NCBI GenBank assembly: GCA_001630475.1 | Contig: KV419394.1 | Span: 992,001-1,056,000 of the forward strand | Source of the DNA: Sistotremastrum niveocremeum HHB9708 | Lineage: Eukaryota > Basidiomycota > Agaricomycetes > Sistotremastrales > Sistotremastraceae | Length of the DNA: 64,000 nucleotides | Direction of reading: 5' to 3' | Notes under the pieces: generated by a model | Databases searched by the model: none | The model's input: the letters and a program-made list of their open reading frames with translations, nothing else | Told to the model about the DNA's origin: nothing | Translations under genes and position numbers: made by a program | Part shown: positions 12,801-23,796 of the stretch, piece by piece | Numbering within the stretch: position 1 is the first letter of the stretch | Layout of the letters: every line of letters begins with the position of its first letter

Positions 12801-15800
12801 GTCGGTGTTGATCACGTCGCATTCAATGTGAACGGGAAGACCTTGGGTCAACGCAGGCTCAGACTCGTCGATGAATTTGTTATCCAGGCGGATGTAAAGC
12901 TTATGGTCTTGAGGGCGAACGCGGTAAGTGGCAGCTCCTGGACGCATTTGCCAGGCGGGTTTAAGAATAGAGGAAAGGTCGAGAAGTGCAGTCTTCGGGT
13001 TGCGGCGAGATTCATCGACTTTGAGCATGTCGGAACGACCAACCATCTCGTTGATGGTTCGGAATCCGAGCTTGGCCATGATAGTTCGCAGTTCTTCAGC
13101 CACATAATAGAAGAAGTTGATGACCTGCTCTGGCTGACCCGCAAACTTGGCACGAAGTGCTGGGTCCTGAGTGGCAATACCGACGGGGCAAGTGTTGACT
13201 GTACAGATATTCAGCTTTTCGGATTCGAAGGTCAAAACCATAAATGCTTACGATGGCACTTCCTCATCATGATACAGCCCATGGCGATGAGAGGAGTCGT
13301 TGCGAAACCCCATTCCTCTGCGCCCAACAAGCAAGCAATTGCCACATCGCGACCTGTTCTGATCTGACCGTCGGTCTGGACAGTGACACGTCCTCTCAGG
13401 TCGTTGAGCACCAGAGTCTGATGAGTCTCAGCAAGGCCAAGCTCCCAAGGAAGACCTGCATATTTGATACCTGTCCAGCGCGACGCACCGGTACCTCCGT
13501 CGTGTCCGGAGATAAGGATATGGTCGGCCTTGGCCTTTGCGACACCACTGGCCACGATACCGACGCCAACTTCAGACACCAGCTTCACTGATACTCGTGC
13601 GCGAGGATTGGAGCACTTGAGATCATAGATCAGCTGCTTGAGGTCTTCGATGGAGTAAATATCGTGATGAGGAGGGGGAGAAATAAGACCGACGCCGGCA
13701 GTCGAGTGACGAGTGCGAGCGATAGAACCTGAGACTTTGTGGCCTGGCAATTCACCTCCTTCTCCGGGTTTGGCACCTTGTGCCATCTTTATCTGAAGCT
13801 CGTCAGCGTCGGCGAGATAGTTTGCAGTAACGCCGAATCGCCCTGAAGCGACCTGCTTGATAGCAGACCTCATGGTATCGCCGTTGTTCAGGCGCTGAGA
13901 ACGTTCTGCGTCTTCACCACCCTCACCCGTGTTGGACTTGCCACCAAGTCGATTCATGGCGACTGCCAAGGTCGAATGGGCTTCCATAGAAATCGAACCG
14001 TAGGACATGGCGCCAGTAACGAATCGGCGGACGATTTCGTTCCAGGGCTCGACCTGATCGACGGGGATGGGGATGGCATTCTCGAACTTGAATTCCAACA
14101 GACCACGGAGGGCGACGTCCTGAACCATAGCCTGAGCATTCTTGGAGTACGCGTCATATGCGACTTGATTCTTCTCGCGAACGGCATCCTGAAGATGGGC
14201 AATGCCGGTAGGATCGTTGATGTGAGCTTCGCCACCGTCACGCCAGTGATATTCACCAGACTCGGGCATTCCAGGTGGGATGATCGTCTCGCGTGAAGGC
14301 CAACCACGTTCGTGGAATTCGAACGCATCCATAGCCAACAATTCGAAGGTCGCTCCCTGGACTCTGCTTGAGGTTCCGGTGAAGCACTTCTCGACAACTT
14401 CATGATGAAGACCGAGAATCTCAAAGGTACGAGCGCCCTTGTACGACTGCAGGGTCGAGATACCCATCTTGCTCATGACTTTCAAGATGCCGTCATTGGT
14501 AGCTTTGCGGAAGTTCTTCTCCAGATCCGCAACGGTGTGGTCACCCTTCACCCTGTTTTCTAAATGAGCATCTTCGCAATATGGTTTAGAACGCAAAAAC
14601 ATACAATTTCTCACGAACAACTTTGTGAATGATCTCCAATACGAGATAGGGGCAGATCGCGTCCGCGCCGTACCCGATCAGGACACAGATGTGATGGACT
14701 TCACGAGCTTCGGCCGTCTCGAGCATGAGTGCGACCCTGGCGCGCTTCTTCTGGGAGACAAGGAAGTGGTGAACACCACCACATGCGGCGAGAGCAGACA
14801 AAGGGACTCTGTCATGTGCGGTCGCACGATCGGAGAGAATGATAACCTTGATGCCGTCGTCAATTGCCTGGCTAGCTTCGAGACAGACGCGGTCGAGAGC
14901 AGCCTTGTAGCCAGGCAGACCCTCGGCTTTAGGGAACGTGATATCGAGGGTACGAGATTGCCATTGGCTATATGCGGAACGAAGGTTCTTCATAGCATTC
15001 ATCTCTTCGATTGTAATGACTGGAGAGGGGAGAAGAATCCTGTGGCATTGCTGGGGGTTCATCTCGAGCAAGTTGCCCTCAGGGCCAACGTAAGCCTCCA
15101 GAGACATGACTATGCTCTCTCGGATAGGGTCGATGGGAGGGTTGGTAACTTGGGCGAACAATTGACGGAAATAATCGTAGATGACGCGAGACTGAACGGC
15201 CATGCAAGCGAGTGGCGCGTCATTGCCCATGGAGCCCAAAGCTTCCTTTCCATCGTTGACCATAGGCAACATGAGAAGATTGAGCTGCTCGACGGTGTAA
15301 CCGAAAGCCAAAAGCATCGGGTCACTGCTGAGGGGGGCATCGCTGATCTTCACCTCCAAGTTGTGACTGCGCTGAACACGTTTTACGATGTTAGGGAGGA
15401 GAAGCATGTTTGTTTCGATCCACGAAGCGAAGTTCTGCTTCTGAGAAGTAGCACGCTTGAGCTCTTTGTCGTCAACAATACGACCTTGCTCAGTATCGAC
15501 GAGCAACATGCGACCAGGCTTCAAACGCCCTTTCTGAGTGATCTTCTCCGGCTCGATGAAAAGAACGCCGACTTCGGAAGCGCAGACCATGATATCATCG
15601 TTGGTGACGACGTATCTGCAGGGACGAAGACCATTACGGTCGAGATTGGCACCGCAATAACGTCCGTCACTGAAGGTGAAAAGAGCTGGGCCGTCCCAAG
15701 GTTCTTGAACGCAGGCGGCCCAGTTGTAGAAGGCCTTCTTCTGAGGGTCCATCAGCTCGTTGTCTTGCCATGCTTCTGGAACGAGCATCATAATGGCTTC

Positions 15801-17038
15801 GGGAAGTGTGACGACTCCATTGACGACCAAGAGCTCGAGCACATTGTCGAATGCGGCAGAGTCGGAACCACCGGTCTCGATGATTGGGTACAAAAGGTTG
15901 AGTTCATCGCCGAAATGAACGGATTGCAAGACACCCTCACGAGCTCTCATCCAATTCTTGTTTCCTCGCACGGTATTAATCTCACCTAATCGTTCATATT
16001 AATTCGCACTGCTGGACGTGATGTTTAGCAGCAGTGACTAACCGTTATGAGCTGCCCATCTCATGGGCTGAGCACGATCCCAACTAGGGAATGTATTGGT
16101 GGAGAAACGAGAATGTACGAGTGCAAAATGTGCACAATACAAAACATGATTGAGGTCGTGATAATAGTTGTATACTTGCGGAGGAGACAATTGACCCTTA
16201 TAGACGATGTTCTTCGTGGACAACGAGCAAACATAGAACCAATTTGGCAGTGTGCTTCAGACAGAACAGGACGGTGTTCAGCATCTTACTTAAAGAAGAG
16301 AAAAGGCAGGATCACAAACATGGTATGAGTTGCGTGTTTCCGAAGCACATATAACTGCCTTTCAAAGTGTCGAAGGTCGAACGTGCCTTGCTGACTGACA
16401 TTTCCGTTGCCGTAGTGGGAACGGAGGACGACGAAGGGTTGAAGAATCAAGGGCTCCTTACTTTTAGCGGCAGGACCGAGGATAGTACCATCGGTGGGAA
16501 CTCTGCGCCAGCCCAGGACACGTAGTCCAAGGTCGTCGGCGATTTTTGAAAAGGCGGCTTGCTGGTTTTGGAGTTCGACGATGTCGTTGGGCTTGAAGAA
16601 GACGTTGCCGACGGCATATTTCCCCAGATCAGGGAGAGTGCAGCCAATGTCAGTCTCAGCTTCGCGCTTAAAGAAGAGATGAGGAATGCCGGTCATCACA
16701 CCCGCACCGTCGCCGTCACGACTGTCGGCTCCGGTGGCGCCACGATGGGTCATGGCACAGAGGAGTTGACGGGCATCGGACACGATTTTGTGGCTTGGTT
16801 CACCCTTGATGTGGCAGACGAAGCCGACACCGCAAGAGTCACGGTCGTTCTCGTTCTCGTAGAGACCTTGATTAGCAGGGGCAGCGCCAGCCCATGACTG
16901 GGGATCACGCTCGACACCTTCAAAGGTCTTGCTAGAGTTGGCTAGGTAGGCTTCCTCATCGAGGATCTCTTGGTGCGACGGGGGCAGGAGCGGGTCTCTG
17001 GAATTATCAACAAAGAGCGAGCTAGAGAGAGGCTGCAT
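9852..17038 (-). CDS. GLT1: Glutamate synthase, NAD(P)H-dependent (GOGAT), fused large and small subunits
   Basis: GOGAT converts glutamine plus 2-oxoglutarate into two glutamates and is a core step of ammonium assimilation. About 2,130 residues, the normal fungal length. Domains in order: a short propeptide then a glutamine amidotransferase type II domain whose catalytic Cys is in [15 protein letters not shown]; a central domain; the FMN synthase domain with [20 protein letters not shown] and [19 protein letters not shown]; the 3Fe-4S cysteines around [12 protein letters not shown]; the GXGXG helix domain; then the fused beta part with [16 protein letters not shown] and [12 protein letters not shown] [4Fe-4S] motifs and FAD/NAD(P) folds. 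The C-terminus is placed at 9852 by an intron (about 9905-9955) that yields an ending in GTTVAVTA; reading through instead would stop at 9924. The start is the Met at 17038. A 454-codon antisense ORF lies inside and is treated as a shadow. Confidence 0.96.
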
Positions 17039-17801
17039 AGCAGAGGCCCTCTAGGAGTGGTATTGAACAAGTGTATGCAAGTGTGGACAGATGCAGACAA
17101 GAAAGGCCCAACGCTTGGACGCGATAAGGGAAAGAGGAGGCGAAGAAAATTTATCTGGAGAATTGGAGCTACTTGAGTGCACGGGATATACAAACACGTG
17201 TCAACAACGTCGGCGCAAGCCGCGGCCGTTTAGCGCCGATGGACCATTGGACGTTCCAGACGGCACAGAAGCTCTCATTCAATCGCGAAAAGTTTTCAAT
17301 GCGAGCGTGGTCGGACACGTCGTCGCCCGCCCAAAAGCAGACCATGACTCGCTCGACGCAGCCTCAGGATTTCGTTAGGAACTCTCTTACGAGATCTAGC
17401 CGGAGGTCCGTCGGAGTCTGGCAGCATTGGGCAGGCAACGCAGCGAGTGTACAAGACACTCGTACACTTTTGTTAACATTAAGAGTGACGAGTACAGATA
17501 GAACTATACGCTAAATAGAAGGCAATAGAAAAGAGATTAGCAGAGATCGCGAAGATATGGCTATCTAATCAGGACAAGGATTGACCAATTAGAAGATTAG
17601 GTTTTGATGTGCTCCTGAGTCCACGTTTGTGCTTCGCACATGTCAGGGACCGATCGCCAATCTATGACTCTCGATCTATCAATATTCTCCCACGCTCCCA
17701 AATCCGGCAACCCCCACACTCATATTCTTCCGAGCCTGCCCTCAAATCACAAAATATATTCATACACCGTCAATATCTGACATATATATCCCTCATTACG
17801 C
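17039..17801. other. Intergenic region upstream of GLT1 and downstream of LST8
   Basis: About 760 bp with no supportable gene. It should hold the GLT1 promoter and the LST8 3' UTR. Several CCAAT or ATTGG pentamers are present (near 17245, 17585 and 17657), a common promoter motif in fungi, but frequent by chance. Confidence 0.5.
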
Positions 17802-19356
17802 TCAGTACCCAGCGCCATCGTGCAGCGCGCAACATACGGCCGCTATGAAAACGCATTAATTGTCTGGAGTTCATCCCCTTGGCGCACCAGCAGCTCACCT
17901 TTATGATGCCCATTGTACTGCCGCACAGTCTCCCCAGACGCCATTTCCCACAAACGAGCGACATGATCGGACGATGCTAACACGTAAAAGCGTATATGAG
18001 TTTCGATTGAGGACCGGGATAGCCGAGACGATCACCAGTCACAAGATACGCAGAGTCCGCGCTAAACGCTGCATCCCACACCCACCGTTGGTGGCCACGC
18101 AGAACCTTGTCCAGTTTGAACGTGTAATTCGGCGAAATCGACCAAATTTTGATCGTCGTGTCAGCCGAACACGTAGCTAAATACCTAATGAAAGTTAGAT
18201 CCTCCTGACAGCTGCCCTCCGCCGGCAAACCCACTTAATATCCGGACTGATGAGAACCCGCGTCAGATATCGGTCGTGTGCCTGGAACTTTGTAACCGCC
18301 TGGAAACGAGGGAGCTGCGATCCTTCATCATTGATCTTCCACACATAACACTTGCCCTATGGGGATCTTTTCAGTGCATTACGGTCCATAAACCCGATCA
18401 TTTTTACCCTATGGTTTCCTGCCACTAGACAAAATCCATCTGAAGAAACGCTGACAGAGCGAATGGGGACGTCACCGCCAGGAGCCTGATCGAACAAGTG
18501 GGGTCAGGAGGAGATGAATTGGACACAATGGGCGCATACCAGTTCAAAAGTACACGTGTTTTCAGACAAATCCCACTGCTTGATGCTACCAGCCTGGTCG
18601 CACGAGATAAGTTCGCCCTGGTTGGGATGAATGCAGACGTCGTTGACTATAATCGAATCAAATGAGCGATCAATAGCGAACGGTTACCGTCGGCGCGTGT
18701 GTACCTGGTGCCCCATTGTCGTAGGTTCGGTGCAAAGAGTTGGTTCTATCGAAGACCGATGCGAATGAGGGTTTGAACCAGCAAGTCGGCGGTCAAGATT
18801 GCGACTGACCTCAGATCCCAGATCCGGATGGTCCCATCTTCACTCCCGGTCACTAACCACTTCCCTTCGGAATGGAATGAGACGGAAGTGACGTTGTGGG
18901 TATGCCCCTCGAAAAGCATGATCTATTTTCACAAATTCAGCAACAGCTCCAGGTCAAGATTGATTGAGCTTGACATACTGGTGTTGTCAAAGGGCTGGCA
19001 ATGTCAAAGATATGAACTTTCTTATGAATGGCTACGGCCAAGAAACGCTTGCTCCAGAAACGCTCAATATGTGCAAGTCGAAACGCAAATAAAATGATTT
19101 ACTCTGGAGAAATAGCGATGCGGTTCACTTGCTTCAGATGATGTATTGAATGAATGAGATGATCGACAGTTCAGTTCAGGAAAGGGCTTACGCCTGATTC
19201 TCCCGGATGAGGGAGCGTTCGCGAGCAGATCCCACTCCACGCCTCCCAAAAGCGGATTTCATGGTCGTAAGAGCCTACGATTGGTATCAGACAGGCAGCA
19301 AGAGAACGTAAAGCAAAGCTACCAGTTACGAGAAGGACCTCCTGGCTGGATGGCAT
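17802..19356 (-). CDS. LST8: LST8, WD40 subunit of TOR complexes 1 and 2
   Basis: LST8 binds and stabilises the TOR kinase domain in both TORC1 and TORC2. The protein begins [12 protein letters not shown] and, across an intron, continues [20 protein letters not shown], the classic first blade. The fifth and sixth blades are plain: [20 protein letters not shown], then [20 protein letters not shown] and [20 protein letters not shown]. The last blade is recovered through an intron (about 17843-17897), giving [17 protein letters not shown] before a stop at 17802. At about 320 residues over roughly eight exons it fits the family. No signal or membrane segment, as expected. Confidence 0.93.
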
Positions 19357-19991
19357 TTAGGAGAGCGCGCTTTGTTTGCATCTGTTGTTGCTTATTACTG
19401 CCCTTGCTTCGAGAAGACGCTCTGCTTGCACACGTTATACAGCACGAGCTGTCAGGTAGGCATCGTCTTATTGACAATTTCTTGACCAGCCAGCAGCAAT
19501 TTTGCGTATCTAGGGAGTGCTGCTTCTTCGTCTGCCGTTACTCCAGATCTTCAGATGCTGTTCATCTCGCCGCAATTCCTGGTTCAGTCCCGGGCCCCTT
19601 ATCCCAGGGCCTTCTCATCCACATCTAGTAGCTTGCCATGCGGCCCATTCGCTTCATCGGCATCTTGTGTTACCTTCCTCGCCACTCCCGTTAGGCCGAA
19701 ATGATTTTCCACTCCGAGATTTTCTGTGTTTCTGCGTCCTGAGATCTCTTTTTCGGGCCTTGGATCATGACGCTTCGCAGTGTGTGATCTCCTCTCAGAC
19801 TGCCATTCTTCAATTACTTCTATCTCGGACCTGGTACCCTTCGATCTGTGGTATTATCCCTGGACTTCACCTTTCCTCCGCCGGCATGCCAAAAGCACAC
19901 TTCAGAAACACTCAAAAGCCCCTTGTCCCTCATCGTTCATCTGGCCTACTGCTTTCTGCTTGCTCAGACACCCCCTCTGCGGAATCGAATA
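19357..19991. other. Pyrimidine-rich intergenic region, probable promoter of LST8 and the following small gene
   Basis: About 635 bp between the LST8 start and the next plausible + start. The + strand is T/C-rich in long runs, typical of fungal 5' regions. ORFs here (one of 161 codons) have no recognisable features and look like readings of this biased composition. Confidence 0.4.
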
Positions 19992-20413
19992 ATGTCAGGT
20001 AGTTTTCCGGTGAGTAAAATTCATTCCTTTCGTAAGCTCGTATCTTTCCTAGAGCCATCTATCACACCTTTCTTGACCCAGCCAGGAACTCGTGTCAGTT
20101 TCACAGACCAATCTGGAAATACCAGAGTAGGACGCGTACACAGTACAAGAACCCTAGCAGATGTCGGTCGATCTCTAGCTATGCTTAACCAAACTGACTT
20201 GCATATTGCGTCTTAGGGTACAGTCCTTGCGACCATCCACGACGATATGGGAAATAAGTATGATTTAATGTATGGTCATAACCCTCCGGTTCACAACATG
20301 CTAATAGCGATCCAGTGCTTCGGCGCTATCTCGCGCATAAAAGGCATTGTGATGCCAATCCCTTGTGCAACAATACACCCAGCATTGAGCTGTCTTTTTT
20401 TCTGGCACGTTAA
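19992..20413 (+). CDS. Small protein of unknown function (multi-exon gene model)
   Basis: I do not recognise the family. The model has a 7-nt coding first exon (ATGTCAG), a 54-nt intron, an exon encoding EPSITPFLTQPGTRVSFTDQ and continuing SGNTRVGRVHSTRTLAD, a second intron (20163-20216) with a good branch site, then GTVLATIHDDMGNKYDL. The phases of the first two introns agree without stops, which is the main support. The protein is short, cytosolic in appearance, and resembles a small beta-barrel (alternating hydrophobics around V-F, V-G-R-V, V-L-A-T-I). The 3' end is unresolved: splicing near 20267 would end near 20413, while read-through ends at 20462. Confidence 0.4.
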
Positions 20414-20901
20414 TTGTTCAACCTCATCAGCATTGGGAATCCCGGCATTTGTAATATACTAGAAGATTGTATCGTTCATTTCCTGAGCCCATACATCAGA
20501 CGTTGTTGTTTGTTGATGTTCTGTCGCTGCCATTGTTTCCACCAGACTCAATCAGCAATCCGATCCTTGCTAGTGTGTACAGTCGGATTGCCGCGCTCCG
20601 CGCCCATCCGTTTGTCGAGCTTCTAGCAGGTTAGATCAGGGCCGTTTTCCTCCGTCAGAAAGGGGCTCAAGTTTGTTAGTAACTCCGTCATTAAAACCCA
20701 TGTGGTAGGCCCTTCAAAAAACATTCACCCGCAGCCACTGATATGATCATCCTTTTTCGACACTAATTGGGTGTGTTCTTGAATAACCGAACGCTGGTGA
20801 ATGGAAGAGATCGACCGAAGGCCGGTTACCCCGTCATGAATCGGAAACGCACATCTGAAGGATGCCGTAACGCACAGCTGTCAGTGATCCCAAGACAGAC
20901 G

Positions 20902-21870
20902 TTATCGATCAGGCCGCAAGGACGATCGATTATCGGTTATATTAGTAGATAACATGTCCTTTAGGGTTATGTCAGTAGCAGTCAGACATAGTTTTTTCAC
21001 AAACTTCACCCTCATCATGACACTAAGGCGTGGACCACCTGCCACTGGGATACCCTTGAAGGTGCCATTTTTCAAGATGGCATGACGATATCCGTATCGA
21101 ACGAGGTCTCTGAACAAAACGTCGAGATCAGTACATCAGCAGACATCTTTCGAGGATGTAGGTACTTTTGGACATATACACTGCCTGATGGAAGCAATAC
21201 GTCAAAGGATCCGTGTCCAGAGTCTACAGACTCCACTCTCATCATTCGTGTTGCACCCAGGCTTACGCCTAGAATGTACGTTCCGCTGGCCGAGGTATTG
21301 TCGACGTGGGGTAAGATTTCTCCCTCAGATGCCAGATGGAGGATATGGGTTTGTACTGGATCCACAGGAAAGAAATTGAGCAGTTTCCGAAGAATCCCGT
21401 CCAGAGTTATGTCCTGAGATTCTATGTCCGTCACGAGTGGCCACGCTGTGACGTGCATCTCTCTGTAATGACGGATGACACCGTCATAGTGGCCCTTGGA
21501 TCTGATTTAGCACGTTCGAAAGTCTTCGGACGACCTGAAAGACACAGACGTTTTCAAACCGGTAGAACTCGTCCGAATGAAACGCAGAGAGCAAGTTCTC
21601 GGAAGAAGGATCATGAGTTACCTGAGCTGTTTTGCGCCTTTTTCGATAAGTGACGGTCTCGTTCGCATCTAGCTTTCTCAAGGCAGCAGTCAGAAGCAAA
21701 AATTGCTCTTCTTTGCTGAGAAAATTCTCTATCAAGCAGAAATCTCCAGCGGGTACATCACCATGTGCATCCACAAGATGAGGGGGGTAACCTGTTAGAG
21801 ATTTCTTCTGGATACAGCATGATCTGGCATGGAGTAAGGTGCGAGCAAGTGTTCGTGTACGAGCGAGCAT
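20902..21870 (-). CDS. ALKBH7-like 2-oxoglutarate/Fe(II) dioxygenase
   Basis: Member of the AlkB family closest in motif pattern to ALKBH7, a mitochondrial protein linked in animals to lipid metabolism, mitochondrial RNA demethylation and necrosis. The N-terminus is basic and hydroxylated (MLARTRTLARTLLHARSC), consistent with a mitochondrial presequence. The Fe(II) ligands are His and Asp in ILPHVDNTSASGTYILGVSL and the distal His in YGYRHAILKNGTFKGI. The 2-oxoglutarate-binding Arg lies in GGPRLSVMMR. Three exons; the last intron (about 21112-21169) keeps frame as YVQ-KDLVRYGY. The C-terminal tail after MMRVKFVKK is not conserved in the family as I know it. Divergent from the carrier-like gene. 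Confidence 0.85.
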
Positions 21871-22004
21871 GCAACAGAGCAGGTCGCGTCCGGAGCGGAT
21901 GCAAACTGTGAGAAACTCGGGCGAACGCCGAAAATGGGCCGGACGCGTTCAGTTCGTGACCGTGACTGGTGGCTGCGACTTGTGCTGGTATAGGCGTCGG
22001 GGGC
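21871..22004. promoter_or_regulatory. Shared promoter of the ALKBH7-like (-) and carrier-like (+) genes
   Basis: A 134-bp gap between divergent start codons of two genes whose products are both expected in mitochondria. No specific element can be named. Confidence 0.4.
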
Positions 22005-23345
22005 ATGCCTAATGCCTCGGAACGTGAAGTTCAAGTGCAGGGACAACCGAACTCGCTCTATACTGCACTCGGAACAACAATGACTCGAGCCTTGGCCCTG
22101 TATATGAGCAGACCGATGCGTTTATTTCGTCCTACAAAAGGTGCACGACAATTTTGGGTCAAGAGTAGGCTTTTGGTTACTTATATCTATGTGCTACAGT
22201 CAGTGGATGGACGTTGCTCAAGGCATCAGCCGCTAATGAGGGTTCGAGTCTTTCTTTGCCTTTCGTGACTTCAGTAATCAAGCAGAGAGGGGTGAGTACA
22301 CCAGTCTGTCACACGAAGCAACATGCTCATCTCCTCCTCTTTACCCTGCAATATGGCAGCTCATTACCATCCCCAGGCATTTCATCCCCCCTATAATATT
22401 GAACACACTTTTGGGTGTGGGCACATTTATCAGCTTCCTGTGTTCACGCTTGACCCCGATATTGATTGCAGGAACCGTTCTTTGGACAACATATTCAGGC
22501 ACCGAGGCATTACTAGGAGATACGTCCCTCAGATCTAGCACTGCATCGGCCGCTCTGGCCGGTGGTGTTGCAGGCGGCGCCCAAGCTTTAATAGCTGCAC
22601 CTGCGGAAAATCTACGGCTTGTTCTGGAAGGTAATCGCCCCCACAGCAGATGGTCCTCAGCCTGGAAAGAGGTCTTCAGAGGCTCAAATCCGTCTCCAAA
22701 CCGGGCTGAAGCTCGGGAGTTCAGAAGGTGGATGGATGAAGTGAAGTCGATGGCTGGGCGTGGATGGAACGGTTGGGGTTGGGGTTGCGCAAAGGACGTT
22801 GCGGGTGAGAATTCTTGCTCCTCATAGGAAACTGACCAGCATTCATTGGGGTCAATGGATGAATTCTAGGCTTCGCAACTTTCTTCGCCGTATTTGATAT
22901 TTCACGCCGCTGGTCTACCTACTTCGCAGATCTCGCCAGTGCTTCCGCAACGAATTTACGTCTTCGGGAGGGCCAATACGTTACACGTACTACGAGAAAG
23001 CATGTGTGGCATGCTGTTCATGGTGGATCATTAGTGACCGGCGGCGTCCTTGCAGGACTCTGTTATGAAGTGATCACCCGGCCGTTCGACGTAATACGAA
23101 AGGCGACTCGAGTTCATGCTTTGACCCAATCAAGTGACCAGGTCAGACCCGCTCTACTACCCTTCATTGCACATCACATTCGGAGCGAGGGCGTTGTCTC
23201 GCTGTTTCGGACTAATGATGCCATCCATCTCCATGAGCCTGGTGTCAGGATCCGGGCCGCTTTAAGGATGCTAGGGCGTGTTGGACCATGGGGAATTGCG
23301 TTCTTGATCTGGGAAACCTTTGGTCCGCAGGCTGCAGTCGACTGA
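22005..23345 (+). CDS. Mitochondrial carrier-like (SLC25-fold) membrane protein
   Basis: The spliced product has an N-terminal stretch ending ALYMSRPMRLFRPTK, then glycine-rich helices and two degenerate carrier signatures. These are AGGVAGGAQALIAAPAENLR in the first half and GGVLAGLCYEVITRPFDVIR in the second, where the usual PxDxxR/K motif reads PAENLR and PFDVIR. A basic linker with an SxxWSSAWKEVFRG-like segment separates them. It looks like one of the divergent fungal members of the family, probably in the inner mitochondrial membrane; the substrate cannot be guessed. The start is taken at 22005, but an in-frame Met at 22080 is possible. Five exons; the intron near 22423-22471 joins NTLLG to TVLWTTYSG. 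Confidence 0.7.
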
Positions 23346-23796
23346 CTAGGTTAGCTGGGTCCACACGCGCCAGCACTCTGCAGGGTGCCGGCATCCACGA
23401 GCCAACTTCAAGTCATGAGCTTCATCGTTATCAGCCATCAGGCGCGCAATCGAGGATTGGCCTGCTTATCGGACGTTGAGTCACTAACTCAAGTTCCGCA
23501 GAATCCATGCCCTTCGATAATTGAGTGGTCACGTAGCTCTGATGTGCTCCGGTTTTCCGGCATCCTCATCGTTTCGAGATGCGTTATCTATTCTTACAAC
23601 TATTTTGGATACTTTGGGCGGCCTAGAGAACGAGAACTTGTGGATGTGCGTACATGTAACACGGGATGCATTGACAGGGTTCGCGATGAGATTGAGATTT
23701 CGGGTTCAGATTCGGGTTCCGGATGTAATCGTAGACTTCTCTAGAGCTTTGTACACTTGCCTACACTTTCCCCAAGCTCAATTTTGATCACGAAAC
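23346..23796. other. Intergenic region between carrier-like and CHORD genes
   Basis: About 450 bp between two co-oriented genes; 3' UTR and promoter. An imperfect repeat of GATTTCGGGTTC/GATTCGGGTTCC is visible near 23695-23720. No gene seen. Confidence 0.35.

Noticed and set aside
12219-13367. 186- and 179-codon + ORFs antisense to GLT1
   Set aside because: Same reason: opposite the conserved FMN and GXGXG domains, no features of their own.
14625-15989. 454-codon + ORF antisense to GLT1
   Set aside because: It lies wholly inside a conserved, in-frame GLT1 exon and shows no domain. Long antisense frames are expected opposite biased coding DNA.
19517-20002. 161-codon + ORF upstream of the small gene
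   Set aside because: Composition reflects the pyrimidine-rich promoter; no motif, and it conflicts with the better-supported small gene.
22240-22260. GGTTCGAGTC resembling a tRNA T-loop
   Set aside because: No matching acceptor or anticodon stems; it is coding sequence of the carrier-like gene.
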